In this document: piece after piece, positions 25,138 to 37,123 of the stretch
Layout of the letters: the number at the start of each line of letters is the position of its first letter
Position numbering within the stretch: the first letter of the stretch is position 1
Assembly (NCBI GenBank): GCA_034508935.3
Contig: CM067454.1
Span: 31,315,170-31,379,169 of the forward strand
Length of the DNA: 64,000 bases
Direction of reading: 5' to 3'
From: Berghia stephanieae
Taxonomy: Eukaryota > Mollusca > Gastropoda > Nudibranchia > Aeolidiidae
Made by a program: the position numbers and the translations under genes
Notes under the pieces: model-generated
Seen by the model: only the letters and a program-made list of their open reading frames with translations
Told to the model about the DNA's origin: nothing
The model's database searches: none

Positions 25138-25670
25138 CTGGGTGGGGTTCCTGACCTCCCATAGTGGGCAGGGAGCAGGGAGGTACATACTGTGTCTTCT
25201 ATACCCCTAGCTTTGTTTTCCAACATGCTTTCTGTCTTTGTCTTGGAATGAGATTACTTTGTTTTGTCCTGGCCCTGACCGGATACCCTGGCTGGGAGGG
25301 AAACAGTCATATGTATAGTTAGTTTTGGGAGATGATTTTTTTTCCTTGTAAATCATCTCTCTGTTATGCACTGTATTTTGTTTGTTTATGTATTATATAT
25401 GATTTGTACACATTTGAGTGTATTCCTCTTAGTAGGGACCTGCGCTTGTGTCTGGATGAGACTTTTAGGTGATCTCAAACTGAGTACACTGATAGTGTGC
25501 TCTTGGAATCTACATCTATTCCCTATTTGAACCAATTCCCCTTTGTCTGCCTTATTCTTGGATGCTTTAATTGTAATTCTAGACCTTTTTACTATCCCAT
25601 TTTCTTCCTTTTTACTGGCGCTGATATGACCTTAATGTGTTGCAAGCGCCGTAAAATCCTTAAAAACAAA
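25138..25670 (+). mobile_element. 5'-truncated LINE-like insert with perfect 11-bp target duplication
   Basis: A 533-bp unit starts CTGGGTGGGGTTCCTG and ends in the A-rich CCTTAAAAACAAA. It is flanked by CTAATTATTGA at 25127-25137 and 25671-25681. The same sequence, with more 5' material, lies at 29534-30246. Different start points, a shared A-rich end and a long target duplication are the mark of target-primed LINE insertion. The unit appears to be 3' UTR, because no coding domain is visible. Confidence 0.78.
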
Positions 25671-25689
25671 CTAATTATTGAATTTATTG

Positions 25690-25910
25690 TAAAAATAATG
25701 AGACTTGGGTTAGGTTTTGGTACTTCAGTAATGGGAATGAATTCATTTCTTAAAGATAATTACAATTCAAAAGTCATATTTTTCTTCATTTTATCTTGTA
25801 AAAATAATGAGACTTGGGTTAGGTTTGGGTACTTCAGTAATGGGAATGAATACATTTCTTAAAGATAATTACAATTCAAAAGTCAGATTTTTCTTCATTT
25901 TATCTTTTGG
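25690..25910. repeat. Two-copy tandem duplication, about 110 bp per unit
   Basis: The block from TGTAAAAATAATGAGACTTG to CTTCATTTTATCTT occurs twice head to tail with only a few differences (GGTTTTGG/GGTTTGGG, ATTCATT/ATACATT, CATATT/AGATTT). It is recent and non-coding. Confidence 0.9.
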
Positions 25911-26094
25911 GTCAGATAAATATATATTTTTTTAATTGCCTTCTAAATGCACTTTGTAAGCATTTGAATGTATCATTTTTGGCAGGGATCATGTGACGGT
26001 GAATTTTTTAAAATATAAGTGGTCTTAGACTCTGCATACTCTCGGTATCTGTTTCTTGAAAGCTAAATGGATAAACTCATTTCCCGGCAGTGAA

Positions 26095-26486
26095 TTTACC
26101 GAAATCCTAGACAAAGACACAGTGACAAACCATGTCTTTTCATCATCTGCTCTTTGTTTTCTCATGCCACCCCAAGTGTCTGGAATTCAATTCCAATAGA
26201 TATTAAAAGTATGGTGTTTTTATCAGTGGTGCAATTCAAAACATTACTTTAAAACACATCTCATGAATTCTTCTCTAACCAACTAATTTAAAGAACTGAT
26301 CTTTTGATGGCATATTTAAAAATAGATATATATAATTTATATGATTTATTAGTTAGTTATATCATAGCCTTTATATGATATTTGTATAATTATGTATGCT
26401 TTTCTTCTCTTGCCAATGTGCGCTTCGAGCTGGGGCAATGCTGGATTCGTGATATACAGAATGTTCGATTATTATAATTATTATTA

Positions 26487-26521
<35 letters not shown>

Positions 26522-26585
26522 GTTATTATTATTACTATTGTTATTATTATTCTCATTATCATTATTATTAATAATAATAATAATA
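26095..26585 (+). mobile_element. CR1-like LINE ORF2 C-terminus with (ATT)n tail
   Basis: The translation reads SHATPSVWNSIPIDIKSM, then VVQFKTLL and a broken KTHLMN-type segment. This is the familiar FS..APr.WNsLP..ir / FK..LKTHLF ending of CR1-like LINEs. The 3' region (CTTCGAGCTGGGGCAATGCT) runs directly into an (ATT)n array at 26468-26585, probably grown from the element's own tail. Confidence 0.8.
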
Positions 26586-29095
26586 TTAAATGTGATATGA
26601 TATATTCAGGCTCCGTTCTTTCTTTCTGTTTTGATAATCTTTCTTTTGATTTTGAATTTTATCCATACTTTGTGGCGGTTTTTACTTATGTGATTAATAT
26701 TTGTATTAAAGGGGGTATTTATTATTATCTTCAACAATTTATCCCAAATGTGTTGCAATGTTTTGCCTTATTTATGTGATGTAAATGTTTTACCCGATTG
26801 GGGTCCCAGTCCCAATGTATGAGTTGGTAGAGCAAACAAAATAAGTGACCACCATCAGTTTTCAGTCCGTTAAAAAATTGTTTCTAACTCTTCTGTCAAC
26901 CCAGCGGTAACTGGGTGGCTGGATTCATTAGATCTGGAAAGAACTTTGCGATAAACTAACACGCTAATCCAAAGGCGAGTAACCAATTAGTTTCTTTTTA
27001 ATGATACAGAAACTATCAAGAGTAACTACATTTGCCCTATGACTACTGATAAGTCCATATGCTGCCTTAAAGTATGAATCTTCTAGTAGAAAATAAAAAG
27101 GAATAAGTCGCAGAGCTTTCAGTATTCAGTAAAAAAAAAAAAAAAAAAAAAAGAAAACCTTACCTATCAAAATCCAAACTGTTATCCATTGTTAGCATGG
27201 AAAAGTAAGGAAATGAAAAACACAAAGCAATTTAAGTTTAAAATAGTTTGTATTTTTAATATATGAGAAACCTGAAAAGTCGCTTTTTGTCCATGCATTG
27301 TACTATATTTTTTTGTCATAATTTTCTCCTTATTGAATAGTAGAAGAATTTTTAATCCACGTTTAAGCGTGGGAAATAAAATTAGAATTGTTACATGGGG
27401 ATAATTGTATATGTTAGTTTGGTTTTCTCTTTGATCGACTTCCCATTTGGTGCATCCATCGGAGAGAAGTTAAGAATGCATTCCCAACTAATGTCCGTAT
27501 CAATTTTCTGTTATGTGAGGTGCATATTCAAACCAGATTCATAATATCAGCAAAATGATGCAAAATATTTAACAGTTATTCTCAACACATAAAATTAGGC
27601 ATTTAGACTTTTTTAATATTAGGAATTTTGTGTATTGAATTGAAATATGTCTTATTGTATTTATCTGAATATGAAAAACAATTATGTAGAGCACTTTGAT
27701 GACATTATTGGCCATAATTATTTATAGAATGCTTTCTTGTTGTGATTGTTATTCTTTGTTGTTGATATAATAAACATTTGTCAGGTGAACAAAGATAGTT
27801 TTATTAGACTGGTGGAGAAATTTTTCTTATAACTCATGGTCTTTCATGAAATATAAAAGAGCTACCACAGATTGAGTCATGCAGGCTAAGTTTCTCGCTC
27901 AATGAAAATGAAATGCTGGCAGTTGAGCTCAAATCCCAGATGTCCCGCATTTGACTAGGCCATCTGAGGCTCTAATAGATAAACTCTTTTTTTTTTAATG
28001 CAGACCATTAAAACTTTATTTAAAACTCGTTTTATTCCTTTTGCTTTATTTTACTTTACTTTCTCGTCAATCATTCAACACTTATCTCTATTTGAGACAC
28101 ATCTCTTCAAAACAGTGTTAGTTCTATTATTTATTATTAGTTATTAGTTGGAGTTGGCCAGATGTCCAAAACGGATTTTAAATTTAAAAGGATAAAAAAA
28201 TGTGAAATTTTCGTTTTTGTCCGTTAAAGTTTAAGAAATGATATTCGTTTGACTCAATAAAAAATTAGAGGTTAATTTAAGTCTCATATTTCAGGCTATA
28301 AATACCAATATATCCGAACTTGCCTTAACAGAACCATCTATAAGACAGTATATTGTCTTAGATGGAAAGCCTCCGATCCCTCCAATGTAAATTCCCTCTA
28401 TTTTGACTCAACTGGAGACTCATAATAACCAATAATGCCTTGCTTTCTTGTGTTAGTCATTACAAAACGAGTTTTACCCCTCCTAGTCTTCAAGATGTCA
28501 TTTTACTCAGACCATTATATCTTATTCACAATGCATTCACCGACTACACTGTCAGAAAATGTTTTTCTTATACTTAGTAAGGTTTCTTTTTTTTTCTAAC
28601 ATTTTTTGCTAGATTGGAGTTTGTTTAGCTTGCTTTTTTTTTCTTTATTTATATAAATATATACATTTTAAAAGACTAAATTCCTTTTATTATGTTATAC
28701 AATTGATACTTAGCTTAAGTTATTTCTGTTGCGATTAATTTTAATTTGGTTATCAGAATTGACATTCTCTTTTCGGATAGATACACATTTTTTATTTTAA
28801 TTTGCAAGGTCTGGAGGGTACATTAAATATCATGTAATTATTGTTGAATTTTTGAAGAGAGATATCTTTATTGTAATTGCAGCAATGTTTTGTAATCATG
28901 AAATGTTCTACAAATTATTTTTGTCATGATTTAAATAAAATTCAACACATTGATAAAATTATTTATTTATTTATTCATTTTACTTTATTTTTATTCATCA
29001 ATTTCAGTGTTTGTGTTTTATTACCTCTTTGCAATGAAATATTTGTTAGACTCGTTTATAGATTTTATGAAGTTTTTCTTTTCTGTATAGGTATA
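26586..29095. other. Intergenic sequence, no gene recognised
   Basis: AT-rich sequence with A and T runs (27130-27152) and no ORF of recognisable product. A short stretch near 28080-28150 faintly resembles a LINE ending, but not well enough to call. Confidence 0.4.
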
Positions 29096-29099
29096 ATGA

Positions 29100-29445
29100 T
29101 TAGTATAGTAGTAGTAGTAGTAAAGGCTCACAGTCCGAATGACGCTTGCTGATAATTGTGTGATTCAGTCATGGTCGATAAGTATAGCTGCTCTCTCCAT
29201 CCATGTTGTTAATTGTTTCCATTGGTCACGGTCCTGGGTCAGAGTTTTAAGGCTGTCAAGATCTTGTTGTGACTTTAGTACGGAGGGCACTGCAGCATTT
29301 CTTAGTTTTTCAGGGATTAATTCGAACTCATCTGAATCCAGAAATTTCTGATATGTAGAGAGATCTTGGTTCAGAGTAGTTACTATTGATGTTGGTGGTC
29401 TCCCTACATATTTGTTGCCATGAAGGAAATATTCTGTCATTGCAG
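29100..29445 (-). mobile_element. LINE ORF2 C-terminus
   Basis: On the minus strand there is an open frame reading TEYFLHGNKYVGRPPTSIVT, then LNQDLSTYQKF, then LTQDRDQWKQLTTWMERAA. It has the same GRP..t.l..DL and DR..W..L layout as the LINE tails at 15420 and 21785 but from a diverged family. It ends in a short (TAC)n tail. It is open over about 90 residues but 5'-truncated. Confidence 0.82.
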
Positions 29446-29533
29446 TTTGGGCTGGCAGTATTATAAGTTTTGCTTATGGAACCTCAAATGCGTGTTGACA
29501 GTTGCCCCACGTACAAGCCAAGTGAGGCAGCAG

Positions 29534-30246
29534 CTTGAACTTAAGTAGTTTCCCTGACTGTGGGAGGGGATGAAACTAATAGAGAGAGGTTTGCTTAGAA
29601 CGTTCTTTTGGTAAGGAAAACTACTTGGCTGCTTCCTCTTTCCAAGAGCTATAGACTACCTCTGTTATAGCATGCACATTTCTAATAAATAATGTTAAAA
29701 CTTCTGGGTGGGGTTCCTGGCTTGCAATAGTGGGCATAGAGGCACTTACTGTGTCTTCTGTCCCCATATAATATCTGTTTTCCACCATGCTTTCTGTCTT
29801 TGTCTTGGGATAAGATTACTTGGTTTTGTCCTGGCCCTGGCCGGATACCTTAGCTGGGAGAAAAACAGTCAAATGTATAGTTAAGAGGTTTTGGAGATGA
29901 TATTTTTTGTCTTGTAAATCATCTCTCTGTTAAGCACTGTATTATGTTTTGTTTACAAATTATATATTATTTGTAAACATTTGAGTGTATTCCTATTAAT
30001 AGGGACCTGTTGTCTGGATGAGACTTTTAGATGATCTCAAACTTAGTACTTTGATCGTGTGCTATTGGAATCTACATCTGTTTCCTATTTGAACAAATTC
30101 CCCTTTGTTTCACCTTTTCTTGTATGCTTTGATTGTAATTCTGGAACTTTTTACTATCCCATTTTCTTCCTTTTTAATGGTGCTGATATGACCTAATAAA
30201 TCGTGTTGCAAGTGCTGTAAAACCCTTAAAAACAAACAAAAACAAA
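29534..30246 (+). mobile_element. LINE-like insert, longer copy of the 25138 element
   Basis: Bases 29702-30235 match 25138-25670 nearly end to end (about 85% by eye). This copy extends about 170 bases further 5'. Its boundaries are marked by an imperfect 17-bp direct repeat, GCCAAGTGARGYAGCAG (29517-29533 and 30247-30263), a likely target duplication. Confidence 0.72.
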
Positions 30247-30629
30247 GCCAAGTGAAGTAGCAGTGACCTTTAGTTTTTAAATCCTGGAATTAGTGATATT
30301 TACTTGATGGTAAGGAGTTTTCGTCGTTTTAGACAACTCTGTGGACATCAATGCATCATTTGTAATTCACTTAAGTTTTAAGCAATTTTGATAATCGTGA
30401 CTGCCTTCAAATTATTGTTCCTTTGCAGAGTCGACCATTGTAGCCTTCCCATTCATTGAGTCAAATTTGTGGTCTTGTGATAGTTGAAAATGAATGGAAT
30501 ATTTCAATTCGCTTTATATATAACAAACTGTCTAAATCCAGTATCATCTTGGGGTAACCACAATGTTAACTTTTTATTTAGTCTCTAAAATTTGAGTTCA
30601 ATTTACTTATTTTATTGAGTAGTAATATA

Positions 30630-31775
30630 CAGTAGAATTACTTTAAACCGAAATTTTGGGGTCCTTCTAAACCATTTCGGTTTAAAGACATTTTGGTTTA
30701 AAGCAAGTTCCCGTTTTGCGATGTTTTTCAAGGGTAGTAACGATTTAAGAAATTTGCTCATTTAATCGTATCATGGGTTTCCCGTTAAATGTAGTGGTTG
30801 AATAAATGCCGTCTTCGTAACCATTTTAAAAATCAATTTTTTTTTTTTTATGTTAGTATTATTTTTTGGGGGGTGTGTTTTTAAAATATTTTTGGGAGTT
30901 TTTGTTTTCAATTCAAAATTGTTGAAAGAGTTGTGTTCGGGATGCCGTGTTTTTTACATATCTCTGTCTTGATCAACATTTTTTTCATCGACTTCACATA
31001 GTATTTTGATTTCAACTCCAACATGTAAGCACAGTGCTTTCTTTTAGACATCTTTTAGTAAAATGTAAAGCTAAAATAAGATCGAAAGTTCTTGTGTGAT
31101 AATTGATAATGAATGATGCGCAGCTACTCAGAGGTGAAGTGAAATGGAAATGAAAAGGAGTGTCAATGCTAAGCTGTCTACTACACATCTCTTTTGTTAA
31201 AAGCCATTAGGTTCAAAGACCTAATTACATAGAACCCCCCCCCCCCCCTCTCTCACACACATTCAATCAAAGTGGAAATGAAATGGCATGTCAATGGTAA
31301 GTTGTCTACCCCCCCCCCCTCCTTATTGTCGTGTTGAAAATCCAGTCAGTTCCAAAGCATCAAAACACATCTACACCCCAACTCCCCCTCTTTCCTCATT
31401 TTTCGCCTGCCAGTCACCCGTTGTCTTCCTTTTCCAGTGTGCGATCGTGGTGCTGGCCAAACCCAAGTGCAGTGATTGAAGTGTTTGCCTTCCCCCCACC
31501 CCTCACCCTCATCTTATACTTTCGCTCTTTGTTTTAATATCGCCGGGCATTATTATGTGGGGCCACCTTCCCGAATTTTTGAAGAAAAATAGAGAGAGAG
31601 AAAGGGAAGGTGCGCTCAAGTTGTTTCGGTTTAAAGAAAGTCCTTCTTAGAAGTATTTCGGTTCATCGTAAGAATTAGTACAAAGATAATGAAGAAACTT
31701 GTACAATTTATTAAATTCTTTGCGGTTTAAGGTATTTTTCGGTTTAGCTTCTTTCGGTTTAAAGTAATTTTACTG
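30630..31775. mobile_element. Pogo/Tigger-like non-autonomous DNA transposon
   Basis: The ends are CAGTAGAATTACTTTAAACC and, inverted, CAGTAAAATTACTTTAAACC, matching at 23 of 24 positions over 24 bp. TA lies on each side (30628-30629 and 31776-31777). The sub-terminal motif CGGTTTAAAG recurs several times near both ends. It is 1146 bp, with no transposase seen. The interior holds two C runs and an imperfect duplication (TGGAAATGAAA...GTCAATG.TAAG at about 31145 and 31272). Confidence 0.85.
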
Positions 31776-32724
31776 TAGATCTAGTTTCTTGAGTTTCAAA
31801 GGACTAAAAGAGCAACAATGGTTAGTTTGTTATTAAAAAAAAAAAAAAACACAAAAACCAATAGGACTGGTAGATTTCAAACAGCCGGTTTTTTCAGCTT
31901 TAACCAGAAAAAGGGCATCCCTCATTGAGTACACGGCTATAGACATTGGTGGATATTGTAAAAGTGATAGTACAAAAAGGACAGATAACATACTGGTACC
32001 TTCTGTATCAAATGAAAATGTGTTTCTTTATAGTCTGTTGGGGGAAACAAAAAATAAATAAAGCACTATGATATACCTTCAGTAATGAAAAGCTGTAGAA
32101 ATGTGCCACGTACATTTTTATGTTTCATTAATTTCTTTATTGGAAGGACACTTCAGTGGCAGGAAAGCATATATGTGACTCGTGACTCATCCTTTCAAAT
32201 TGGTATTACGTAGAATGATTTACATGCTGAAAGATTGACTCTATAGTCAAGAATGTTAGACTTGGCTAAAGTTGATTTGTGTTACTAAAGAGAGAAAAAT
32301 ACAGTTTCTAAAGGAATGAAAAATCTAAAATTCGTATTTTTGATCATATAAATTTTCAAGTCACTTTACAACATTTTGGTTTACTCCGACATAATACTGT
32401 TTTTAGCCACTGGGTCACAATTACAAGATTCTGCAGTACGTGGAAAATTTGGCAGTAGTGAAAATCATTGAGTGCTACTTAAGAAAACAAAAATACAAAA
32501 AACAAAACAAAACTTGGCTTGACATGATTTGATCAGTTGGCCATAAAGTATACATTTATTTGTATAAAGTGATGTTCTCCTGATAACACCGATGACAAAA
32601 GATGTAAGCTTGAAATAAACGTTTTCTGGTTAAATCCAATATTTCACAAATAACATACTCTCTTTCCCAAGACAACAATAATAACAACAACAAATATAAT
32701 AATATAATAATAATAATAATAATA

Positions 32725-32955
32725 AGTTGCCGAGTGGTTAAGGTATCGCACTGTGATGCGGAAGGTCCCAGGTTCGAAACCCGCTTCAAGCACTTAAATT
32801 TTTTTCCTTGGGCAAGATTATTAACCCCCAATTTGCTCACTTGGACAACATGGGTGATTCCTGTTGACATCAGACATCCTGTTTTATGGATTATCTATAT
32901 TCCTTCATGGAATGCCTAGGAGACGGGGTCTTATGGTGCCGTTGCGAAAGGGCGT
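32725..32955 (+). repeat. tRNA-headed SINE (type D, Leu/Ser-tRNA-like head)
   Basis: The head GTTGCCGAGTGGTTAAGGTA and CCAGGTTCGAAACCC give clear A and B boxes. The body has CCTTGGGCAAGATTATTAAC and ends GCGTAATAGAATAATAATAA, running into an (AAT)n array. The pairing of a real tRNA is lost, so this is a SINE. Another (AAT) run precedes it (32697-32724). Confidence 0.8.
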
Positions 32956-32961
32956 AATAGA

Positions 32962-33010
32962 ATAATAATAATAATAATAATAATAACAATAATAATAATA
33001 ATAATAATAA
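32962..33010. repeat. (AAT)n microsatellite, left half
   Basis: About 16 AAT units run from the tail of the type D SINE to the pogo-like element at 33013. The array resumes at 34058-34123 beyond the element. Confidence 0.93.
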
Positions 33011-33103
33011 TACAGTTTACTTCACTTAATCGCACATCGGTTTCTCGCACACGTCGGTTATACACTACACATTCCCACACTATCTCCGCTTAATCGCTAC
33101 ACC

Positions 33104-33366
33104 TTGACTGCAGTGACAACCAACAGCTATATCAACGATACTGTTCCTGTTCCACACAACTTTTCAGCCAAAGCATTCGATCAATTCTTTACAATGGACA
33201 ACAATATACTCATCAACGATGAACTGACTCTCTGGAACTTGGACTCTGTTCAGCAACACAAAAGACAATGCCTAGGTAATGAAGATGAGGGTGAGGAATC
33301 GGAATGTGACACACCACCCCTGACAAACATTGAAAAACTTGACTGGAAGACAAACTACGCCACTTA
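33104..33366 (+). pseudogene. C-terminal remnant of a Tigger/pogo-type transposase
   Basis: The open frame gives about 87 residues with NFSAKAFDQFFTMDNNILIN and DELTLWNLDSVQQHKRQ followed by an acidic stretch. The 'D.n.....eLt...l' pattern resembles the tail that follows the DDE domain in Tigger/JRK-type transposases. The helix-turn-helix and DDE regions are absent. The assignment rests mainly on its position between pogo-type ends. It could also be a captured unrelated frame. Confidence 0.5.
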
Positions 33367-33652
33367 GACAGATGATCTACATTGGCAAGATTGGAGATAG
33401 GGGTTTATAAACAGTTTGCACAGAATAGAAAGCAATCAACGCTTCACGATTATTGTTCCCACAAACAATAATGTGACATTTTGTTGTTGGACAAAACATG
33501 AAAAATAAAAGGAAAAAAATTCAAAAGACCAAATAAAATAAATAAATAAAAATTAAGAAACAAACATTCTAAAGAGGCTATGTCTTAAAATATGACGGTC
33601 CCAAGCCCGTAGAAAACCCAGAAGGGAAGGTCCTACATGAATTGCAAATGAA

Positions 33653-33956
33653 AGCTACCCGCCATGAAGTAGATAGGTGACAGGTAACATATTATACGTC
33701 TTTACTTGAACTAAAACATACGTTGTTATTGAAAAATTATAATCGATACACAACAAAGGAATGAATTCAAAATTGACAGATAACAGAAATGTAGATATCC
33801 CATTTCCATACAGCCTCATCGACAGTGCATGATTTGCAAACTTCATTAATGTTCATAATATTAACTGTTTAGTTCCATTTAAATCAAGCTATGTAATAGC
33901 ATTAGCATAGTGATTTTTCAATGTTTAAGATCTTAGAGTCAACAAAACCAAAACAA
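33653..33956. repeat. 304-bp direct repeat, copy 1
   Basis: From GCCATGAAGTAGATAGG to ACCAAAACAAGG this is nearly identical (about four differences by eye) to 35478-35781, and both copies end at the same base. Copy 1 lies inside the pogo-like element just before its right end. No protein is recognised. Confidence 0.92.
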
Positions 33957-34056
33957 GGCTGAGATGCTATTATTAGCTTCTCCGCTTAATCGCACACTCA
34001 TTTAATCGACACACTAAGGCCAACTCTCGATGGTGTGCGATTAAGCGGAGTCGACT

Positions 34057-34057
<1 letters not shown>

Positions 34058-34123
<66 letters not shown>
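34058..34123. repeat. (AAT)n microsatellite, right half
   Basis: About 22 AAT units immediately beyond the right end of the pogo-like element, continuing the array interrupted at 33010. Confidence 0.93.
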
Positions 34124-34125
<2 letters not shown>

Positions 34126-35477
34126 GATAACAATAAGTATTAGAGTTGTATGGCGCTTATGACGTGTTTTACTTATGACTTTCAATGCTAGTTAAAAGTA
34201 AGATGAGAATCAAAAGGAATAAAAATCTAGAGTTCAGCTATGATGACAAGCGCCTCATATAGAGTAAAACAAAGAATAGAACTGGATCCAAAAGAAATCT
34301 TTCTTATATCTAGTCCGAAGCTGACTTAAAAAACAGCATCATTTGCCCAAATCGCTTAGTAAAAAGCAACATCAATTTGACTTTCTATCTTGTGAAAGGA
34401 TCAAAGCCAGGGATAGGGCAAAACTAATTAATCTCAATCCAGGGCATGGACAGAATGTTACATGGAAGGATAAATCATATGTATAATGAGGAATATGGAA
34501 CAACAAAGGACCTCCCTTGCCTCAATAGGAGGCCAAGGAGATTGATAAAAATAATAAAAGTAATAACAACATTTTGAAACCTAGGTGATTCAATACTACT
34601 ACTTCAGATGGAGTTCAAAATAAAAACAGAACAAACAAACTGACACTACATATTTATTGTATCACGTTAAACATATTTGTAACTAGGTTGTGAAGTTTAA
34701 AATGTACATACTCTCCCCAACCCACCACTCATTTTCCAGGTTTCAAAATATAATAAAATAATTTAAGAATTAAAGTATTGAATAAGCTTCATCTACTACT
34801 GCTTTCTTTCGAAAATAAACCGTTCATTTTTTGTGTCCAAAATGACATGGAACGCTAAGCGATTTGATTAGATATAAACACTTTCACACCACGTCAATAT
34901 AAAAGTACTGGCACTAAATTAAAATGCGTTAACATAAAACCTAAATAAGGCACAATGAGTGAAAGTTTTGGGTACTAGCATAATCAAAGAAAGATAAAGA
35001 AGGCTATAGGATCCCCACCAAAAGGGACACAATCGGATGGTTACAAAACAAGCATTAAGGGGAGGGGGAGAGAAAAATCAAATCTAACAAAAAGATAAAT
35101 GCATACAACTGTTTCCATCTCAGCAAAAGACTTCAGGCAATGCCCAGGCGACAGCAAATAGTATCATTCCAGAAAAAAAGGTCATAGAGCCGCAGTGAAG
35201 TGACAAATTATTGAGAGGAATTGAACATAAAGCAACGTGGACCTATTAAGAATCCCCCAGTCCAGGTGGGGATTCCACCAAATTCCCTTCCCTGGGGGAA
35301 ATTCCACCCGCCTCTGAATGATCATCCTTCAACTATCAATAGATCACAATTTCGTCTATGCAGATTACATCCTAGGACTGTTGAGGAAAGGAATGCTATT
35401 AGATGAATGACATGGGCTCTGGCAAGAATCACAGCCATAAACTGGGTAAAATAGAGACTGCAAATAGAGCCTTTTGG
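34124..35477. other. Intergenic sequence, no gene recognised
   Basis: AT-rich with no clear element. Around 35260-35330 two GGGGATTCCACC / GGGGAAATTCCACC-like motifs repeat. A weak frame (RTVEERNAIR, MTWALARITAINWVK) at 35370-35450 could be a repeat-derived peptide, but I cannot place it. Confidence 0.35.
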
Positions 35478-35781
35478 GCTACCACCATGAAGTAGGTAGG
35501 TGACAGGTAACATATTATACGTCTTTACTTGAACTAAAACATACGTTGTTATTGAAAAATTATAATCGATACACAACAAAGGAATGAATTCAAAATTGAC
35601 AGATAACAGAAATGTAGATATCACATTTCCATACAGCCTCATCGACAGTGCATGATTTGCAAACATCATTAATGTTCATAATATTAACTGTTTAGTTCCA
35701 TTTAAATCAAGCTATGTAATAGCATTAGCATAGTGATTTTTCAATGTTTAGATCTTAGAGTCAACAAAACCAAAACAAGGA
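35478..35781. repeat. 304-bp direct repeat, copy 2
   Basis: The second copy of 33653-33956, same orientation, 1.8 kb away. It lacks the pogo-type right end that follows copy 1. Its left neighbour shares only GGCTACC with copy 1's flank. Confidence 0.92.
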
Positions 35782-36549
35782 ACGAATCGTAAAAATTTAG
35801 CAAATTCGAACTTTAAAAATATGCCATTTGTATATTCAAAAATTATATAAAATAGGCTTGGTGGTTCTTGTTTTGATGCATTTCCCTTCAAATAACTAAA
35901 TTTGGAGAACTTTATTTTCTTTTCAACAATGTAATCAATGTAAGTTATGTTTGTGGTCTAGTCTTATTCATTTCCCGCAAATTAAATTAAAGACTTTGTA
36001 TTCTATGTAAACCTTTTTCCTGAAAAAAATCTAAAAGATTCAATTTTTCTCTCAATTTTGCTTCTACGACGATTTAATGCTGACATAATAAAGTTTCATA
36101 TTACATCACATTAACAGAAAGATATAATCGATAACTATATGAACATTGAGAAAAAAAATAATATATATATTTATACATATATATACGAAGACAAAGTTTT
36201 AAAATCTTAAAATCTCAATAAAAATCTTGTCGTAACATTGCATAAGCTTAACAAAAACATTAAAGAAAACATTCCTTCATTACCAAAACTTCTTATATGA
36301 GACAGATCAATTAAAACAAGTTTTTAAAAAGTTCAAAGATCAGAAATTGTCAAATACTGTTACACCTTTTGTTGTGGTTTCTAATCATTGTAAACTGATG
36401 ATCTCTGGCAAAGAAAAAATGCGACGAAAAAAAAACCCACATACTTCAAGAAGGTTTAGAAAAGTGGTATCTTTAAGAAAATCTTGCATTTTATCGTGAC
36501 TTATATATATATATATAAACAGCCCTTTTCTCATCATCAATATCATCAT

Positions 36550-36574
36550 TTCTCTCTCTCTCTCTCTCTCTTAT

Positions 36575-36617
<43 letters not shown>
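36550..36617. repeat. Compound (CT)n(CA)n microsatellite
   Basis: About 11 CT units (36550-36571), a short TTATACATA link, then about 20 CA units. It lies in the intergenic desert. Confidence 0.93.
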
Positions 36618-36622
<5 letters not shown>

Positions 36623-37123
36623 AACACAGACAAATAAAATGTATGACCTTCACGAAAACATCCACTTTATCAGCAGCGTCCACAATTTAATTCTTCATCA
36701 AACTATCATCTAGTACATCGAGAAAAAACATCTAATTTATCTGAAGAAAATAATCTTGGATGAGGTATAGTTAATAGATTGGGGAATTCATGATCTGAAT
36801 TAAGCTATTTTTAATGAAAAAAGCAAAACCAAAAACAAAATAGTAAGTTGCGTGGGTCAAAACCATAAGAAACATTAGAGAAGATTACCCAAATGTTGAG
36901 CAAAAGACACAGTCAATTCATATATAAAGATAAATTTATAACCGTGATCCGTTAAAATAAGTACCGTTTGTGCTTGGCCAAGCACAAAGCATCTGTTAGT
37001 GATTATTATAGATTTGAAATTTATGCATGAAATGTGATGCTAATGATCTGAACTGGTCAAACTTACTTATATTATCATAATAGACTCGATCCAGGATTGA
37101 ATGTTTTCTAAAGAAAAGAATAG

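Larger units (their letters stand above)
33013..34057. mobile_element. Pogo/Tigger-like element inserted in an (AAT)n array
   Basis: The left end CAGTTTACTTCACTTAATCG and the inverted right end CAGTCGACTCCGCTTAATCG match at 16 of 20. TA is present at both flanks (33011-33012, 34058-34059), and (AAT)n lies directly outside both ends. It is 1045 bp and holds a transposase C-terminal piece (33104-33366). Its core is otherwise deleted, so it is a non-autonomous internal-deletion derivative. Confidence 0.88.

Noticed and set aside
25138-30246. The pair of 533-bp direct repeats as the two LTRs of one 5 kb retroelement
   Set aside because: Each copy has its own different target duplication, the second extends further 5', both end in an A-rich tail, and nothing retroviral lies between them.
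32725-32800. A Leu- or Ser-type tRNA gene
   Set aside because: The boxes are good but there is no matching 3' acceptor strand, and a SINE body follows directly.
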